From the NCBI RefSeq assembly GCF_001557235.1, contig NZ_LSJI01000111.1, positions 1-46,295 of the forward strand: 46,295 bases of DNA, in the 5' to 3' direction. The notes under the pieces were generated by a model, which worked only from the letters and a program-made list of their open reading frames with translations, searched no databases and was not told where the DNA came from. Origin of the DNA: Phenylobacterium sp. CCH9-H3 (GTDB taxonomy: Bacteria; Pseudomonadota; Alphaproteobacteria; Caulobacterales; Caulobacteraceae). Made by a program: the position numbers and the translations under genes. Below, one piece after another: positions 1 to 8,163 of the stretch (positions within the stretch are counted from its first letter, which is position 1; every line of letters begins with the position of its first letter).

Positions 1-1
1 T

Positions 2-196
2 TTTGCACGCCGATCACCCCACGAAGGGGGTGCCTATTGCACGCCGATCCTCACGTTCGCGGGCTTCAAAGCTTCGGACGAGCGCTACCAGAACTATTAT
101 CGCACTGACCCGAACAGACCCTTCTGTCGTCGATACATCGATCCGAAGCTCGACTTCATCCGCAAACATTTTTCGGAGAACGCGTTGCCTGAGTAG
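2..196 (+). CDS. C-terminal fragment, possibly peptide-methionine sulfoxide reductase MsrA
   Basis: An open frame enters from the window edge and ends in TAG at 194-196. From about position 32 its translation looks like a true protein tail, with TPILTF, YQNYYRTDP, RPFCRR and DPKLDFIRKHF in order. That pattern resembles the end of MsrA proteins, where an HQ-x-Y segment is followed by a P-x-x-P-Y/F-C and a PK(L/V) segment. MsrA reduces methionine-S-sulfoxide in proteins. The family's usual His of HQxY is Tyr here, and only about 55 credible residues are visible. The frame before position 32 reads poorly because of a short duplication at 3-49, so the gene may be broken. The identification is by motif memory only. 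Confidence 0.4.
   Translation, partial: FARRSPHEGGAYCTPILTFAGFKASDERYQNYYRTDPNRPFCRRYIDPKLDFIRKHFSENALPE
3..49. repeat. 13-bp direct repeat flanking a small hairpin
   Basis: TTGCACGCCGATC occurs at 3-15 and again at 37-49. Between them, CACCCC and GGGGTG can pair around a short loop. Both copies can encode CTPI of the msrA-like frame, but the 34-bp offset is not a multiple of three, so the duplication shifts the frame. It may be the scar of a small insertion or a recombination junction. Confidence 0.5.
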
Positions 197-385
197 CCAA
201 TGCTGCGCTGGCATTCCTCCCGACACGGACTTCTGCCGCTTCAGGCGCAGCGTTCAATCAAGCTGGCGGATTGGCGTCCGCAGCGTGGTACACCCCATAA
301 GAGCCGCTTCGCGATCGCTGCCAAGTCGACGGCCGCAAAAGGTTTGAAGCCGGGCTTTTGAGAACGGCTCGCAACTAGTGATTGT
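197..385. other. Intergenic stretch at the left edge, no recognised gene
   Basis: This stretch separates the msrA-like tail from the convergent end of the PLD nuclease gene. A 53-codon plus-strand frame (200-361) starts with ATG but has no recognisable motif and no convincing ribosome binding site. No clear intrinsic terminator for the PLD operon was found. Confidence 0.4.
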
Positions 386-1417
386 CTAGTCGGCTATCGG
401 TCCAAAACGTCTCCCACTCGCCATTGCCTTGACGTCGTGCAGCCTGTTGCCAAAGGCCGTGAGGAAATCGTCCGCTTCCAATGCCCACATCTTGAACCGG
501 TTGCCGCTGCGGCGAAACACAAGAACCTTGCCGTCATAGAGGTCAAAACCATGCGTTTCAGGGATCGGCAGCGTTATCTTCTCCATCAGATTATTGCCAA
601 GTCTTAAGTCTCGCGAAACGAGGCCGCCGCTCGGCGGTTCAAATGTAATGGTCCCGATTACCGAGTTGCGCGCAAGATTCGCAGGGGGATTAAAGCCAAA
701 GAAACCGCTCATCCCTCTCGGCAAATCGATCTGGTTCCCAGGACGATGCGGTCCACGATTCTGTGTGACGTAGCCAGCCTCAATCCAGAACATGTTTGGG
801 GCTGGTTGGCCGGCTTCGTCCTCATCTTCAGCCGTTACCGCAGCGAAATCTGCCTTCCAGCGTTCCTCATATATCTCCAGGATATCGTCCAGCGGTGTGG
901 CTTGTGCCCAAAGGTCATCGGCCATCGCCTCGATATTGCGGATCCTGCGTTCGTATTCCACTTGAACATCGGTGCAGATCGAGGCTCCCGCCTCGATACT
1001 CTTCCGCAGGCCGTTTGAGGAAAAGTTGCCGGACCCTACGATCATCCCCGCTCGGCCGTTGGTACGGTTTGCCAATATCGATGACTTCGCATGGAAGTCT
1101 CGGCGGGGCAGAAATCCGTTTTGCTCGACAATCCACGCCCCATCGTAGATGCGGACCTCCGCATTGGGTTTGTCGCTGATTATCCGTAGGGCGTAAGGCT
1201 GGGTCCGTCCGTAATCCAGCCCGAACAACCATCGCGATTGCGTTCCGGCCCAAAAGGCAGGCGACATCGCAATGCTGAAGGCGGAAGCGCCGGACTGAGT
1301 GGCGTAGGCGTATACGCCCAAATATTCTTCCGAGCCGATCCAATCGTGAGCCCGTTGTATCTCCGAGAGGGTCGTAGGTGAATTCTGATCGCTGTGAAGG
1401 AACGTGCGCAGCCTCAT
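386..1417 (-). CDS. Phospholipase D-fold nuclease (single HKD motif), last gene of the island operon
   Basis: A 343-residue protein with one PLD-superfamily active-site half: FHAK with His109 and Lys111, then GSGNFSSNGL around residues 128-137. That spacing is typical of NgoFVII-like and DrmC-like PLD nucleases. A single motif implies a homodimer forming one active site. The start at 1417 is chosen because its ATG overlaps the TGA of the upstream GIY-YIG gene (ATGA), giving translational coupling; the open frame extends upstream to 1537, but that part is the shadow of the neighbour. By family, PLD nucleases cut DNA without a divalent metal. In this operon the protein is inferred to be a cleavage effector. 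Confidence 0.75.
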   Translation of the reverse strand: MRLRTFLHSDQNSPTTLSEIQRAHDWIGSEEYLGVYAYATQSGASAFSIAMSPAFWAGTQSRWLFGLDYGRTQPYALRIISDKPNAEVRIYDGAWIVEQNGFLPRRDFHAKSSILANRTNGRAGMIVGSGNFSSNGLRKSIEAGASICTDVQVEYERRIRNIEAMADDLWAQATPLDDILEIYEERWKADFAAVTAEDEDEAGQPAPNMFWIEAGYVTQNRGPHRPGNQIDLPRGMSGFFGFNPPANLARNSVIGTITFEPPSGGLVSRDLRLGNNLMEKITLPIPETHGFDLYDGKVLVFRRSGNRFKMWALEADDFLTAFGNRLHDVKAMASGRRFGPIAD

Positions 1418-2604
1418 GCCTTGTTCCCCGATCGAACGAGGGCGGCTTTGCTTGGGTCGTAAACGAACCCAGTGATCGAGCCGTCTTTGATGCGATCGAC
1501 CGCTTCGTCGATGACGAACAGCGGCACAAGAAACCATTCCTGCGGCACCACAGGATTACCGAAGCGATCGGTAATGGTGATGTCCAGCCGCGCGGGATCG
1601 AAAACGCGGTGGATGAGACGCTCCAGCTTGGCACGATTGATGTTGAAGAGATCGTAGGTCGCGACGATTTCTACGTCGGCCATCATGAATGTCGGCTGCA
1701 AGCGCGCGCCTGCGATACGCTGTTCGACACTCATGTTCGTTACGCCGATCTTGTGGACCAGATCGCGATTAGCGGCAACGGTTGGATAATCGGACTTGCT
1801 CCGAAGCACGTAGATCGTGCCGGAAGCCAGATCATCGCCGGCGTGCTCACCGGAAAACAGCGGCCCTGCAACGGGGTCGGTTATACGCCTTCCGACCTCG
1901 TCTTTATGCAGCGCCCGCTGGAGCGAGCGCATGAGCATATTGCTCTCGGTGCCGTTGTCGAAAACCACACGGAGCCGAGCATCGGTCTTGCCCTGCGCGT
2001 TGACGAAGACCTCCTCCATATCGGCAACATAAGCCTTTTGCCCGCTGACGATGAACCATGCGCCGGGGCCGATCTCCGCTTTCATTTCGAACGGACGCGT
2101 TTCGCGCAGACCGGAATCGATCTCGGCCTGAACGGCTTCGAACAAAGGTTCAAACCGCTCAAAATCCTCACACCGCTCACGGTTGGCGATTTCCTCCGCT
2201 GCACGCTTTTCGGCGGTCGTTCGCACATGACGAAGTTCGGTGATGTCGGCCGATCCTGCCGCGCCTTCTAGCTCGGCGAGTAGCTCATCCTCGTCCATTT
2301 CCTCCACCGACGAGGCGGAAGCGCTCTCCGCACCAGTCAGCAATCCTTGATGGTCGAGCGGCGCTAGAAGGGAGTGGCACTCCTCTAGACCACGAAGACG
2401 GTCAAGCCGGACGGCATAGAGCCGCTCGAAAACATCCCCTTCTTCGCCGTGCTTCGGGGCGCGGCCATGCTCCTCGGTGAAGCGCTGGATTTCCTCAAAA
2501 CCCGCAATGATGCGCTCCTCACGCTGGGAGCGTCCGGCGTTCTTTTCCGGCTGGGCAAACTCGGCCAGCTCCTCGCGCAGTTCATCGAGGTTGAGATCAC
2601 TCAT
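1414..2604 (-). CDS. GIY-YIG nuclease-like protein (T5orf172/MUG113 type)
   Basis: A 396-residue protein. The N-terminal half is acidic and probably helical (residues 1-170). A small beta-rich region (about 175-235) precedes a C-terminal GIY-YIG fold: GTIYVLR at 262-268 (GIY strand), KIGVT at 285-289 (YIG strand), Arg296, and Glu328 in the KLERLIH helix as the metal ligand. This is the degenerate GIY-YIG form seen in T5orf172/MUG113 proteins. The ATG at 2604 overlaps the helicase stop by 8 nt, and the TGA at 1414 overlaps the PLD start. In this context it is probably a DNA-cutting or DNA-sensing subunit; activity cannot be judged from sequence alone. Confidence 0.72.
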   Translation of the reverse strand: MSDLNLDELREELAEFAQPEKNAGRSQREERIIAGFEEIQRFTEEHGRAPKHGEEGDVFERLYAVRLDRLRGLEECHSLLAPLDHQGLLTGAESASASSVEEMDEDELLAELEGAAGSADITELRHVRTTAEKRAAEEIANRERCEDFERFEPLFEAVQAEIDSGLRETRPFEMKAEIGPGAWFIVSGQKAYVADMEEVFVNAQGKTDARLRVVFDNGTESNMLMRSLQRALHKDEVGRRITDPVAGPLFSGEHAGDDLASGTIYVLRSKSDYPTVAANRDLVHKIGVTNMSVEQRIAGARLQPTFMMADVEIVATYDLFNINRAKLERLIHRVFDPARLDITITDRFGNPVVPQEWFLVPLFVIDEAVDRIKDGSITGFVYDPSKAALVRSGNKA

Positions 2605-4642
2605 AGCGGCCCTCATCCTTGAAGCGGACAAACGCGGCCGCGCCCTCTGCCATGCGCTTTTCCCACGCATCGGTCGCACTGATGGAAGGAAGCCGTCCGC
2701 GCTCGTTCTTGAACTTCACGGCGCGCACGGCCAGTTCCTTGGCCTCATCGGGCGTGAGGGTCGTGCGTTTGGCTGCGATGGCGGCAGCTACCTGTTTGAG
2801 GCTTTCCTCGCTCATCGTTTTTGCAAGGATGGCGTATGCTTCGCCGAATGGGTTGATCCGGTCGATAAGATCAATGTCGAGTTCGGTGACGCTAAGCGCG
2901 AATTTACGCACGCCATCGATCAGGGCAGTGTTAGCGCTCGGCTCGCCATCTGCTTCCTTCTTCGCCTGCTGCGTCAGGGTGAGCGCGGCGATAGCGTGCT
3001 GGCGCACCGCCTCCTGGTCCTCGTCGCTCAGCTCGGGATACTTATCCTTGATGATCTTCCCGAGACGCACTTGCGTAAGCTCCTCTGGCACGAGCTCCTC
3101 GTCGAACAGACCTCTCTCGATCGCGGTCTTGTCTTGCACGAAGGCCGCGATCACCTCGTTGAGGTCCTCCTGACAGATGCGCGCAGCTTCGCTGGATTTA
3201 GGCTCCACAAGCCCGTTGATTTCGATCTGGAACTGGCCGGTCTGCTCGTTGAAGCCGACATTGCATTTGGTGGGGTCGTATCCGCCTTCGCCATAGTCGA
3301 AGCCAGGCGAAGGGCCGCTCGCCGGATTCTTTGGCTTGAATTCGAAGCGCGGCGCAAGAACCTGCTCCATGAGGAGGCTTGCGGCGATGGCCTTAAGTGT
3401 GTCGTTCACCGCTTCGGTAACAGCCGCCTCCGACGCATCGGGTTCCGCGATCAGATTGGTGAAGCGAGCACGGGTCTTGTTCGGCGCATCTCTCGTGGCG
3501 CGTCCAATGATCTGGACGATCTCGGTCAGGCTGGAGCGGTATCCGACTGTGAGGGCATGCTCACACCAAATCCAGTCAAAACCCTCCTTCGCCATCCCGA
3601 GCGCGATGATGATGTCCACAAAATCTCGGTTGTTCTTCTGCCTGGGATCCTTGAGCGCCAGCGAGACACGATCCCGCTTGACCGGATCGTCATCGACGAG
3701 ATCGGCGATGCGCAGAATTCGCCCCTCGAGCGTTTTGACGAGTTGAAAGCCTGTGAGCGGATCAGCCCCTTGCCACTCGCCCAGCTCGCCGATGATGTGC
3801 TCGACCTCCTTGATCTTGTCCTTCGTGCTCTCGCGCGAGTTGACGTTCGGAATGTGGATGATCGTCTTCTCGGCGGGATCAAGCACCCCAAGAATGTCGT
3901 CGGCATAGGAGCCGGAATAAAAGAAGTATCCGATGTCGAGTTGCTTGAGATACTCGTAGCCGTTGAGCTGCTCGTAATAGGTGTAGGTGACGCTCTCGAA
4001 CTTCGCTTCGTCGTGCGGCGCGAGCACGGCCTCCGCGTCGCCACGGAAATACGAGCCCGTCATCGCCACGATATGCACGCGGTCACGGGCCATAAACTGG
4101 CCGAGATGCTGACCGAGCTTGTTGTCGGGATTGGCCGAGACGTGGTGGAACTCGTCCACCGCGATCAGGCGGCCATCGAATCGCTCCACGCCGTATTCGT
4201 CCACGGCGAAGCGGAACGTGGCGTGGGTGCAAACCAGCACCTTGTCCTCGCTATCAAGAAAGGCGACGACGGACTTGACCTTACCGCCGTTGTCCCCGCC
4301 AGGCGCATTGCAGAGATTCCACCTCGGCTCGACATGCCAGTCGGCCTCAAAGCCGTACCGGGTGAGCGGCTCGTCATTGAAGCTGGAGCCGATCGATTTT
4401 TCCGGCACGACGATGATAGCCTGCTTCACGTCTTGATGCGCCAGCTTGTCGAGCGCGATGAACATCAGCGCACGGCTTTTCCCGGAGGCTGGAGGCGACT
4501 TGATGAGAAGGTACTGCTCACCGCGCTTTTCGAAGGCGCGCTCCTGCATGGGCCGCATGCCGAGCGCATTGGCTTTGGTCGAAGCGCCGTTGCGCACATA
4601 TGAAACCGAAACAGAGGGGACGGATCTCTTTTCGTCGGTCAT
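2597..4642 (-). CDS. SF2 DEAD/DEAH-type helicase (ResIII-like)
   Basis: A 681-residue protein with ordered superfamily 2 motifs: Walker A SPPASGKS at 49-56, motif II DEFH at 163-166, motif III MTGSY near 194-198, and motif VI QIIGRATRD at 377-385. The last 280 residues carry no motif I recognise and may bind partners. The start ATG at 4642 overlaps the methyltransferase TGA as ATGA. SF2 helicases of this kind are the translocating motor of restriction systems (as in HsdR or Res), but no nuclease domain is fused here. The motor is inferred to serve the separate GIY-YIG and PLD proteins encoded next. It lacks the DUF1998-type partner of DISARM. Confidence 0.85.
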   Translation of the reverse strand: MTDEKRSVPSVSVSYVRNGASTKANALGMRPMQERAFEKRGEQYLLIKSPPASGKSRALMFIALDKLAHQDVKQAIIVVPEKSIGSSFNDEPLTRYGFEADWHVEPRWNLCNAPGGDNGGKVKSVVAFLDSEDKVLVCTHATFRFAVDEYGVERFDGRLIAVDEFHHVSANPDNKLGQHLGQFMARDRVHIVAMTGSYFRGDAEAVLAPHDEAKFESVTYTYYEQLNGYEYLKQLDIGYFFYSGSYADDILGVLDPAEKTIIHIPNVNSRESTKDKIKEVEHIIGELGEWQGADPLTGFQLVKTLEGRILRIADLVDDDPVKRDRVSLALKDPRQKNNRDFVDIIIALGMAKEGFDWIWCEHALTVGYRSSLTEIVQIIGRATRDAPNKTRARFTNLIAEPDASEAAVTEAVNDTLKAIAASLLMEQVLAPRFEFKPKNPASGPSPGFDYGEGGYDPTKCNVGFNEQTGQFQIEINGLVEPKSSEAARICQEDLNEVIAAFVQDKTAIERGLFDEELVPEELTQVRLGKIIKDKYPELSDEDQEAVRQHAIAALTLTQQAKKEADGEPSANTALIDGVRKFALSVTELDIDLIDRINPFGEAYAILAKTMSEESLKQVAAAIAAKRTTLTPDEAKELAVRAVKFKNERGRLPSISATDAWEKRMAEGAAAFVRFKDEGRYE

Positions 4643-7419
4643 GCGTTTGCCCCCGCCCTGCGTCTTCTGGTTTCGCCCTGCGAAGTGGTCATCTTCGTGT
4701 AAAGATCGAACAGTTTCTCCAGCCGCTCGGTATCATTGCGAAATCTCCGCCCGATATAGATGCGCTCCAGAACCTCGTCGTTGTGCTCGTGCGCCTGCCG
4801 CAGGTCAGACGGCATGTGCTCGGGCTCATAGAGATCTGCAATCGTTGCAGGAAAATGGGCCTCACGGGCGAGGAGAATATCTTCCGCGCATCGTGTCAGA
4901 TCAGCCTTGTTCTTGTCGGTGAGGATTGGAACCGGAAAGGTGTTCCAGCCAATCGTATTCGAGTATCGGAAGTCCGTTTTTAGCTTTCCGCAGACGGTGG
5001 CGACCCAGACCAGATGAAGCCGCGACGCCACGATCGACATATTCCACAACGGTGCATCGTAGAGGGCGAACAACAGATCGCTTACGATCGTCTCCCGATC
5101 GAAAAGATGCACGGGCAGGTAGGGGCGTCTTTCCGACGACACTTTCGCCACGGCCAGTGTGTAGCGCTTGGCAGTGCCCGCGATCTGGACGAACCGATAG
5201 GGCTTGGAAGCGAAATCCCGAGTCGATGCGGCTGCGCTGCTGGCGCGGAAATCCCGCACGCGGGCTAACAGGGCTCGTAAATATGGGTGGGCCTCCGCAA
5301 ACTCGGAGTCCTTGGCCTCGATCCAAACGCACCAGCGGGGCTTTCCCTGAATCATCTGCTCGGAGCCCAGATAGGGCCGGACGAACCGACCCAACTCGGG
5401 ATACTGGTGGAGAACCTGCCTACGCTCATCTGGCGACAAGATGAAATGGCCGCCATCACGCGGCATGTTTCCAAAGAGCATTGGAGATAGACCTCCGATC
5501 GGGCTTCGTGCCGCATCGACGGAAGTGTTGGCGCCGGCCGCAAGGTAGGCGTTGATGTTGCTCACCTGCCGCTCGGTCACCGAACCGTCATCGGCGATCG
5601 AGAACAGGCGTTTGGAAGCCGGTGCCTCCCGCGAAATGGCGACGATTGCCACAATCACGCCCGCGTTGTGGCTCGCAAGATTGGCCCATTTGAATGAGGT
5701 ATGGGCAAACGAGATCTGGTGGCCGGTGCCGAAAATCAGGGGCCACAGGATCGGAACCTGTTGTCCCTGACAGACCGAATTGGTTGAAACGAACGCCGCA
5801 GCGGCGTTCGATCTCAAGCCGTAATCCGCAGCCTTCATGAACCAGCCTGCGACATAGTCTAGGGACTTCCATGCGGGCGTGCGACTGTCAAAAATCGCCC
5901 TTAAATCGTCCTTCTGATCCTCGTTCTGCCACTTACTTCCGAGGTAAGGCGGGTTACCACAAATGTACGTTTCGCCACCCTCATTCTCGAAGTCGATTTG
6001 AGCCTGGTCGAGCGGGATGCTGAATAGATCTTCACCTACCAGTTTCACCCCTGTTCCGGTTGGAGGGCAAATGCTTAGCCAATCTAGGCGCAGGGCGTTG
6101 CCTCTAAAAATCCAGTTCTGGGCATCAAGCGGCAGAAGGTCCGCAAGAGCCAGCTTTTGGCCTCGATAGAGCACGTCGCACTGGTACTCTGCAATTATGA
6201 GCGCAAGTCTCGCAATCTCTGCAGGGAAGTCACGCAACTCGATACCGCGGAAGTTCGTCACCGGGATATCAGAAGGTCGATCGGCTTCGCCACGCCGCGT
6301 GTTGATAGTGGCTTCGATATCGCGCATTTCCTTGTAGGCAATGACAAGGAAATTTCCGCTGCCGCAGGCTGGATCGAACACTCTGATTTTCGATAAGCGT
6401 TTGCGCAGATTAAATAGCGTGCGAGCGTTGTCGCCAGCTTCTTCGAGCCGCTGCCGCAAATCATCGAGGAATAGCGGATTCAGTACCTTCAGAATGTTCG
6501 GCACGCTGGTGTAGTGCATCCCGAGCGCACTGCGCTCTTCGTCGTCTGCGACGGCTTGGATCATCGACCCAAAAATATCGGGATTGATCTGCCTCCAGTC
6601 GAGCTTCCCTATATGGATTAAATATGATCGCGCGATCCGGCTGAAGCTCGGTACGTCCGTGTTTCCCGAGAACAGCCCGCCGTTCACGTAGGGAAACGGC
6701 TCGGCCCATCGAGGAAGAGACGCCGAACTTCGATCTTCGCCTTTGGTGTTCATTGCGCGGAAGAGCGTGCCTATGACACTATGGGTGTTTGACGAGTCTT
6801 TCGCGCTCATCTTATCGATTGTGTCGGTAAATAGCCTTGTCTTGCTGAAGATGTCTGTGTCTTCGGCGAAAAAGCAGAAGATCAAGCGCGCCATGAAATG
6901 ATTCATGTCGGGCCGCCGCTCTGCCGTGCCCCAATCAGGATTGTCCTTCAAAAGCTCGACATAGAGGCGATTGAGGCGACTAGTCGCTCTGATGTCGAAC
7001 GAGTTATCGCGGATTTGCTGAACGGTCGAAATCCCTGCAAGCGGCAGGAAGAAGCCGAAATGATCAGGAAAATCCCCATATGCGGACGCGACGGTCTCGC
7101 CGCTCTCGATATCTTCCGCCTCGAACATATCGCCATCCGTCGCGAGCACGAACTTCGCCTTGGCCCGCGAGGTGGCTGGACTGGCCCTTAGCGCGAGAAG
7201 GGTTTTCGTGACCTCTCCCACGGCGCAGCTAACGATATGGATGTTGTTAGTTTGGAGGACTCCGCCCATGTCCGACTTGTTCGACACGCCGCTTCGCAGG
7301 CGCTTGATAGTGGTTTCCTTGTTGCCGAAGGCCTCTAGAAACGCGAAGGGGAATTCCACTGGGTCGAATGGGCGCTCGGCCAAATCGCTAACGGCTTGCT
7401 CAATTTCAACCGCGTTCAT
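4639..7419 (-). CDS. MmeI/YeeA-like DNA adenine methyltransferase
   Basis: A 926-residue class I SAM-dependent DNA methyltransferase. Motif I DPACGSGNF lies at 349-357 and the catalytic motif IV NPPY at 489-492, which indicates N6-adenine methylation. The layout (N-terminal domain, helical spacer to about 340, methyltransferase to about 620, then a long target-recognition-like C-terminal region) fits the MmeI/type IIL family and Bacillus YeeA. MmeI itself has an N-terminal D-ExK nuclease; in the corresponding area here (about 85-125) I see no clear E-x-K, so this subunit is probably a methylase without cleavage. The start at 7419 overlaps the RHH stop as ATGA. It should mark host DNA and supply sequence recognition for the operon. 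Confidence 0.85.
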   Translation of the reverse strand: MNAVEIEQAVSDLAERPFDPVEFPFAFLEAFGNKETTIKRLRSGVSNKSDMGGVLQTNNIHIVSCAVGEVTKTLLALRASPATSRAKAKFVLATDGDMFEAEDIESGETVASAYGDFPDHFGFFLPLAGISTVQQIRDNSFDIRATSRLNRLYVELLKDNPDWGTAERRPDMNHFMARLIFCFFAEDTDIFSKTRLFTDTIDKMSAKDSSNTHSVIGTLFRAMNTKGEDRSSASLPRWAEPFPYVNGGLFSGNTDVPSFSRIARSYLIHIGKLDWRQINPDIFGSMIQAVADDEERSALGMHYTSVPNILKVLNPLFLDDLRQRLEEAGDNARTLFNLRKRLSKIRVFDPACGSGNFLVIAYKEMRDIEATINTRRGEADRPSDIPVTNFRGIELRDFPAEIARLALIIAEYQCDVLYRGQKLALADLLPLDAQNWIFRGNALRLDWLSICPPTGTGVKLVGEDLFSIPLDQAQIDFENEGGETYICGNPPYLGSKWQNEDQKDDLRAIFDSRTPAWKSLDYVAGWFMKAADYGLRSNAAAAFVSTNSVCQGQQVPILWPLIFGTGHQISFAHTSFKWANLASHNAGVIVAIVAISREAPASKRLFSIADDGSVTERQVSNINAYLAAGANTSVDAARSPIGGLSPMLFGNMPRDGGHFILSPDERRQVLHQYPELGRFVRPYLGSEQMIQGKPRWCVWIEAKDSEFAEAHPYLRALLARVRDFRASSAAASTRDFASKPYRFVQIAGTAKRYTLAVAKVSSERRPYLPVHLFDRETIVSDLLFALYDAPLWNMSIVASRLHLVWVATVCGKLKTDFRYSNTIGWNTFPVPILTDKNKADLTRCAEDILLAREAHFPATIADLYEPEHMPSDLRQAHEHNDEVLERIYIGRRFRNDTERLEKLFDLYTKMTTSQGETRRRRAGANA

Positions 7420-7592
7420 TTCTTCTCCGCCCCGACTCTTGAAGCGCCCGCATTACTGGTGTGCAAACTGATGTAATTCTTCATAAATTCGCGAATGACT
7501 TGTGCAGCAGGCCGGTCCTGCTCCCGGCATGCTGCTAGGAATTTCTCCCTTAAATCCCGCTCAATGCGGATGCGAAGCCCTGAGTCCTTCAT
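7416..7592 (-). CDS. Small ribbon-helix-helix-like regulator
   Basis: A 58-residue protein starting MKDSGLRIRIERDLREKFL. A short strand of alternating basic and hydrophobic residues is followed by two predicted helices, as in CopG/Arc DNA-binding dimers. The ATG at 7592 is preferred to an in-frame GTG at 7619, which would place the operator-like palindrome (7600-7620) inside the coding region. Its TGA overlaps the methyltransferase ATG. First-gene position and the palindrome just upstream suggest an autorepressor that keeps the restriction operon in check until the host is methylated. Binding has not been shown. Confidence 0.65.
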   Translation of the reverse strand: MKDSGLRIRIERDLREKFLAACREQDRPAAQVIREFMKNYISLHTSNAGASRVGAEKK

Positions 7593-7599
7593 GGCCCTA

Positions 7600-7620
7600 T
7601 GTGTACCCGGCGGATACACA
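7600..7620 (-). promoter_or_regulatory. Candidate operator palindrome upstream of the island operon
   Basis: The arms TGTGTA and TACACA, with inner CC/GG pairs, form a 21-bp inverted repeat matching at 9 of 10 pairs. It sits 8 bp upstream of the ATG of the RHH-like gene. It is a natural candidate for autoregulation by that protein. No strong -10/-35 pair could be assigned around it. Confidence 0.5.
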
Positions 7621-7962
7621 TGGCACCATCAATTTCGGGACTGGCGTGTCTTAATAAGCCGAAAATCGGGGGACATCTCGGTGGGGTCGGCGGCCAGGCT
7701 TTGAAAGCAAACGGTTCACAGAACATACACCGCCGCGATGAGGCGCAGGCCTCTGCCGGCCGGGGCTGGCACTGGGCCATACAGGGAAGGCCGAGTATCG
7801 GAGCTCATCGCAGGTGATGTCCGTGCTCCAAGCCCGGCTCAAAGTTGTGGAAACTGGAGTGGGTCTACTCCGCCCCGCCGTCACAGACCAAACTGTGACG
7901 TAAGTCTGAGTAGCTTCGAATGGGGAGCAGTCGCTCGACCCAGAAGTCAATCAAGGCAGGGA
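7621..7962. other. Gene-poor stretch between the island operon and tRNA-Arg
   Basis: About 340 bp that should contain the minus-strand promoter of the five-gene operon. Several short open frames exist on both strands, but none has a recognisable motif, a good ribosome binding site or a plausible length. No integrase or transposase remnant was recognised. Confidence 0.4.
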
Positions 7963-8039
7963 TGGCGCACCCATCAGGATTCGAACCTGAGACCTCTACC
8001 TTCGGAGGGTAGCGCTCTATCCAGCTGAGCTATGGGTGC
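7963..8039 (-). tRNA. tRNA-Arg (anticodon CCG), complete, at the island edge
   Basis: Read on the minus strand, it folds as a perfect cloverleaf: acceptor GCACCCA with TGGGTGC, D arm GCTC/GAGC, anticodon stem CTACC/GGTAG with loop CTCCGAA, and T arm TCAGG/CCTGA. Discriminator G and an encoded CCA end it. Anticodon CCG reads the Arg codon CGG. It differs from the 42-nt tRNA-Arg fragment at 8164-8205 by compensated or neutral changes, so it probably arrived with the island and replaces the broken gene. Confidence 0.93.
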
Positions 8040-8057
8040 CTATTGCTTACGCCGTGC

Positions 8058-8163
8058 TTACGCGGAAAACCTGTGAGTTGGAAGCTCTACTCGCGTTTCT
8101 CGCAAACCTTTGTAAACGAACTCCTTTTCGTCATCACTTAAAGACCAGCCGCCCTTGACATCA
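8058..8163 (-). pseudogene. Orphan C-terminal reading frame between the two tRNA sequences
   Basis: On the minus strand a frame runs out of the broken tRNA at about 8163 and continues for roughly 35 codons to TAA at 8058-8060. It includes KGGWSLSDDEKEFVYKGL, which looks protein-like (acidic turn, amphipathic segment). It has no start codon of its own. It could be the tail of an island-end gene cut by integration or a later deletion. I do not recognise the family. Confidence 0.3.

Noticed and set aside
386..7592. Assignment of the island operon to DISARM or BREX
   Set aside because: A PLD protein, a methylase and a helicase are shared with DISARM, but no DUF1998 (DrmB) or DrmA-type gene is present, and none of the BREX markers (PglZ, BrxL, BrxC) is encoded.
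28..8046. GGGTGCCTATTGC shared by 28-40 and 8034-8046 as attachment cores
   Set aside because: A 13-base match within 8 kb is not statistically striking. The right copy covers the tRNA 5' end and its upstream flank, not the 3' end normally duplicated by integration.
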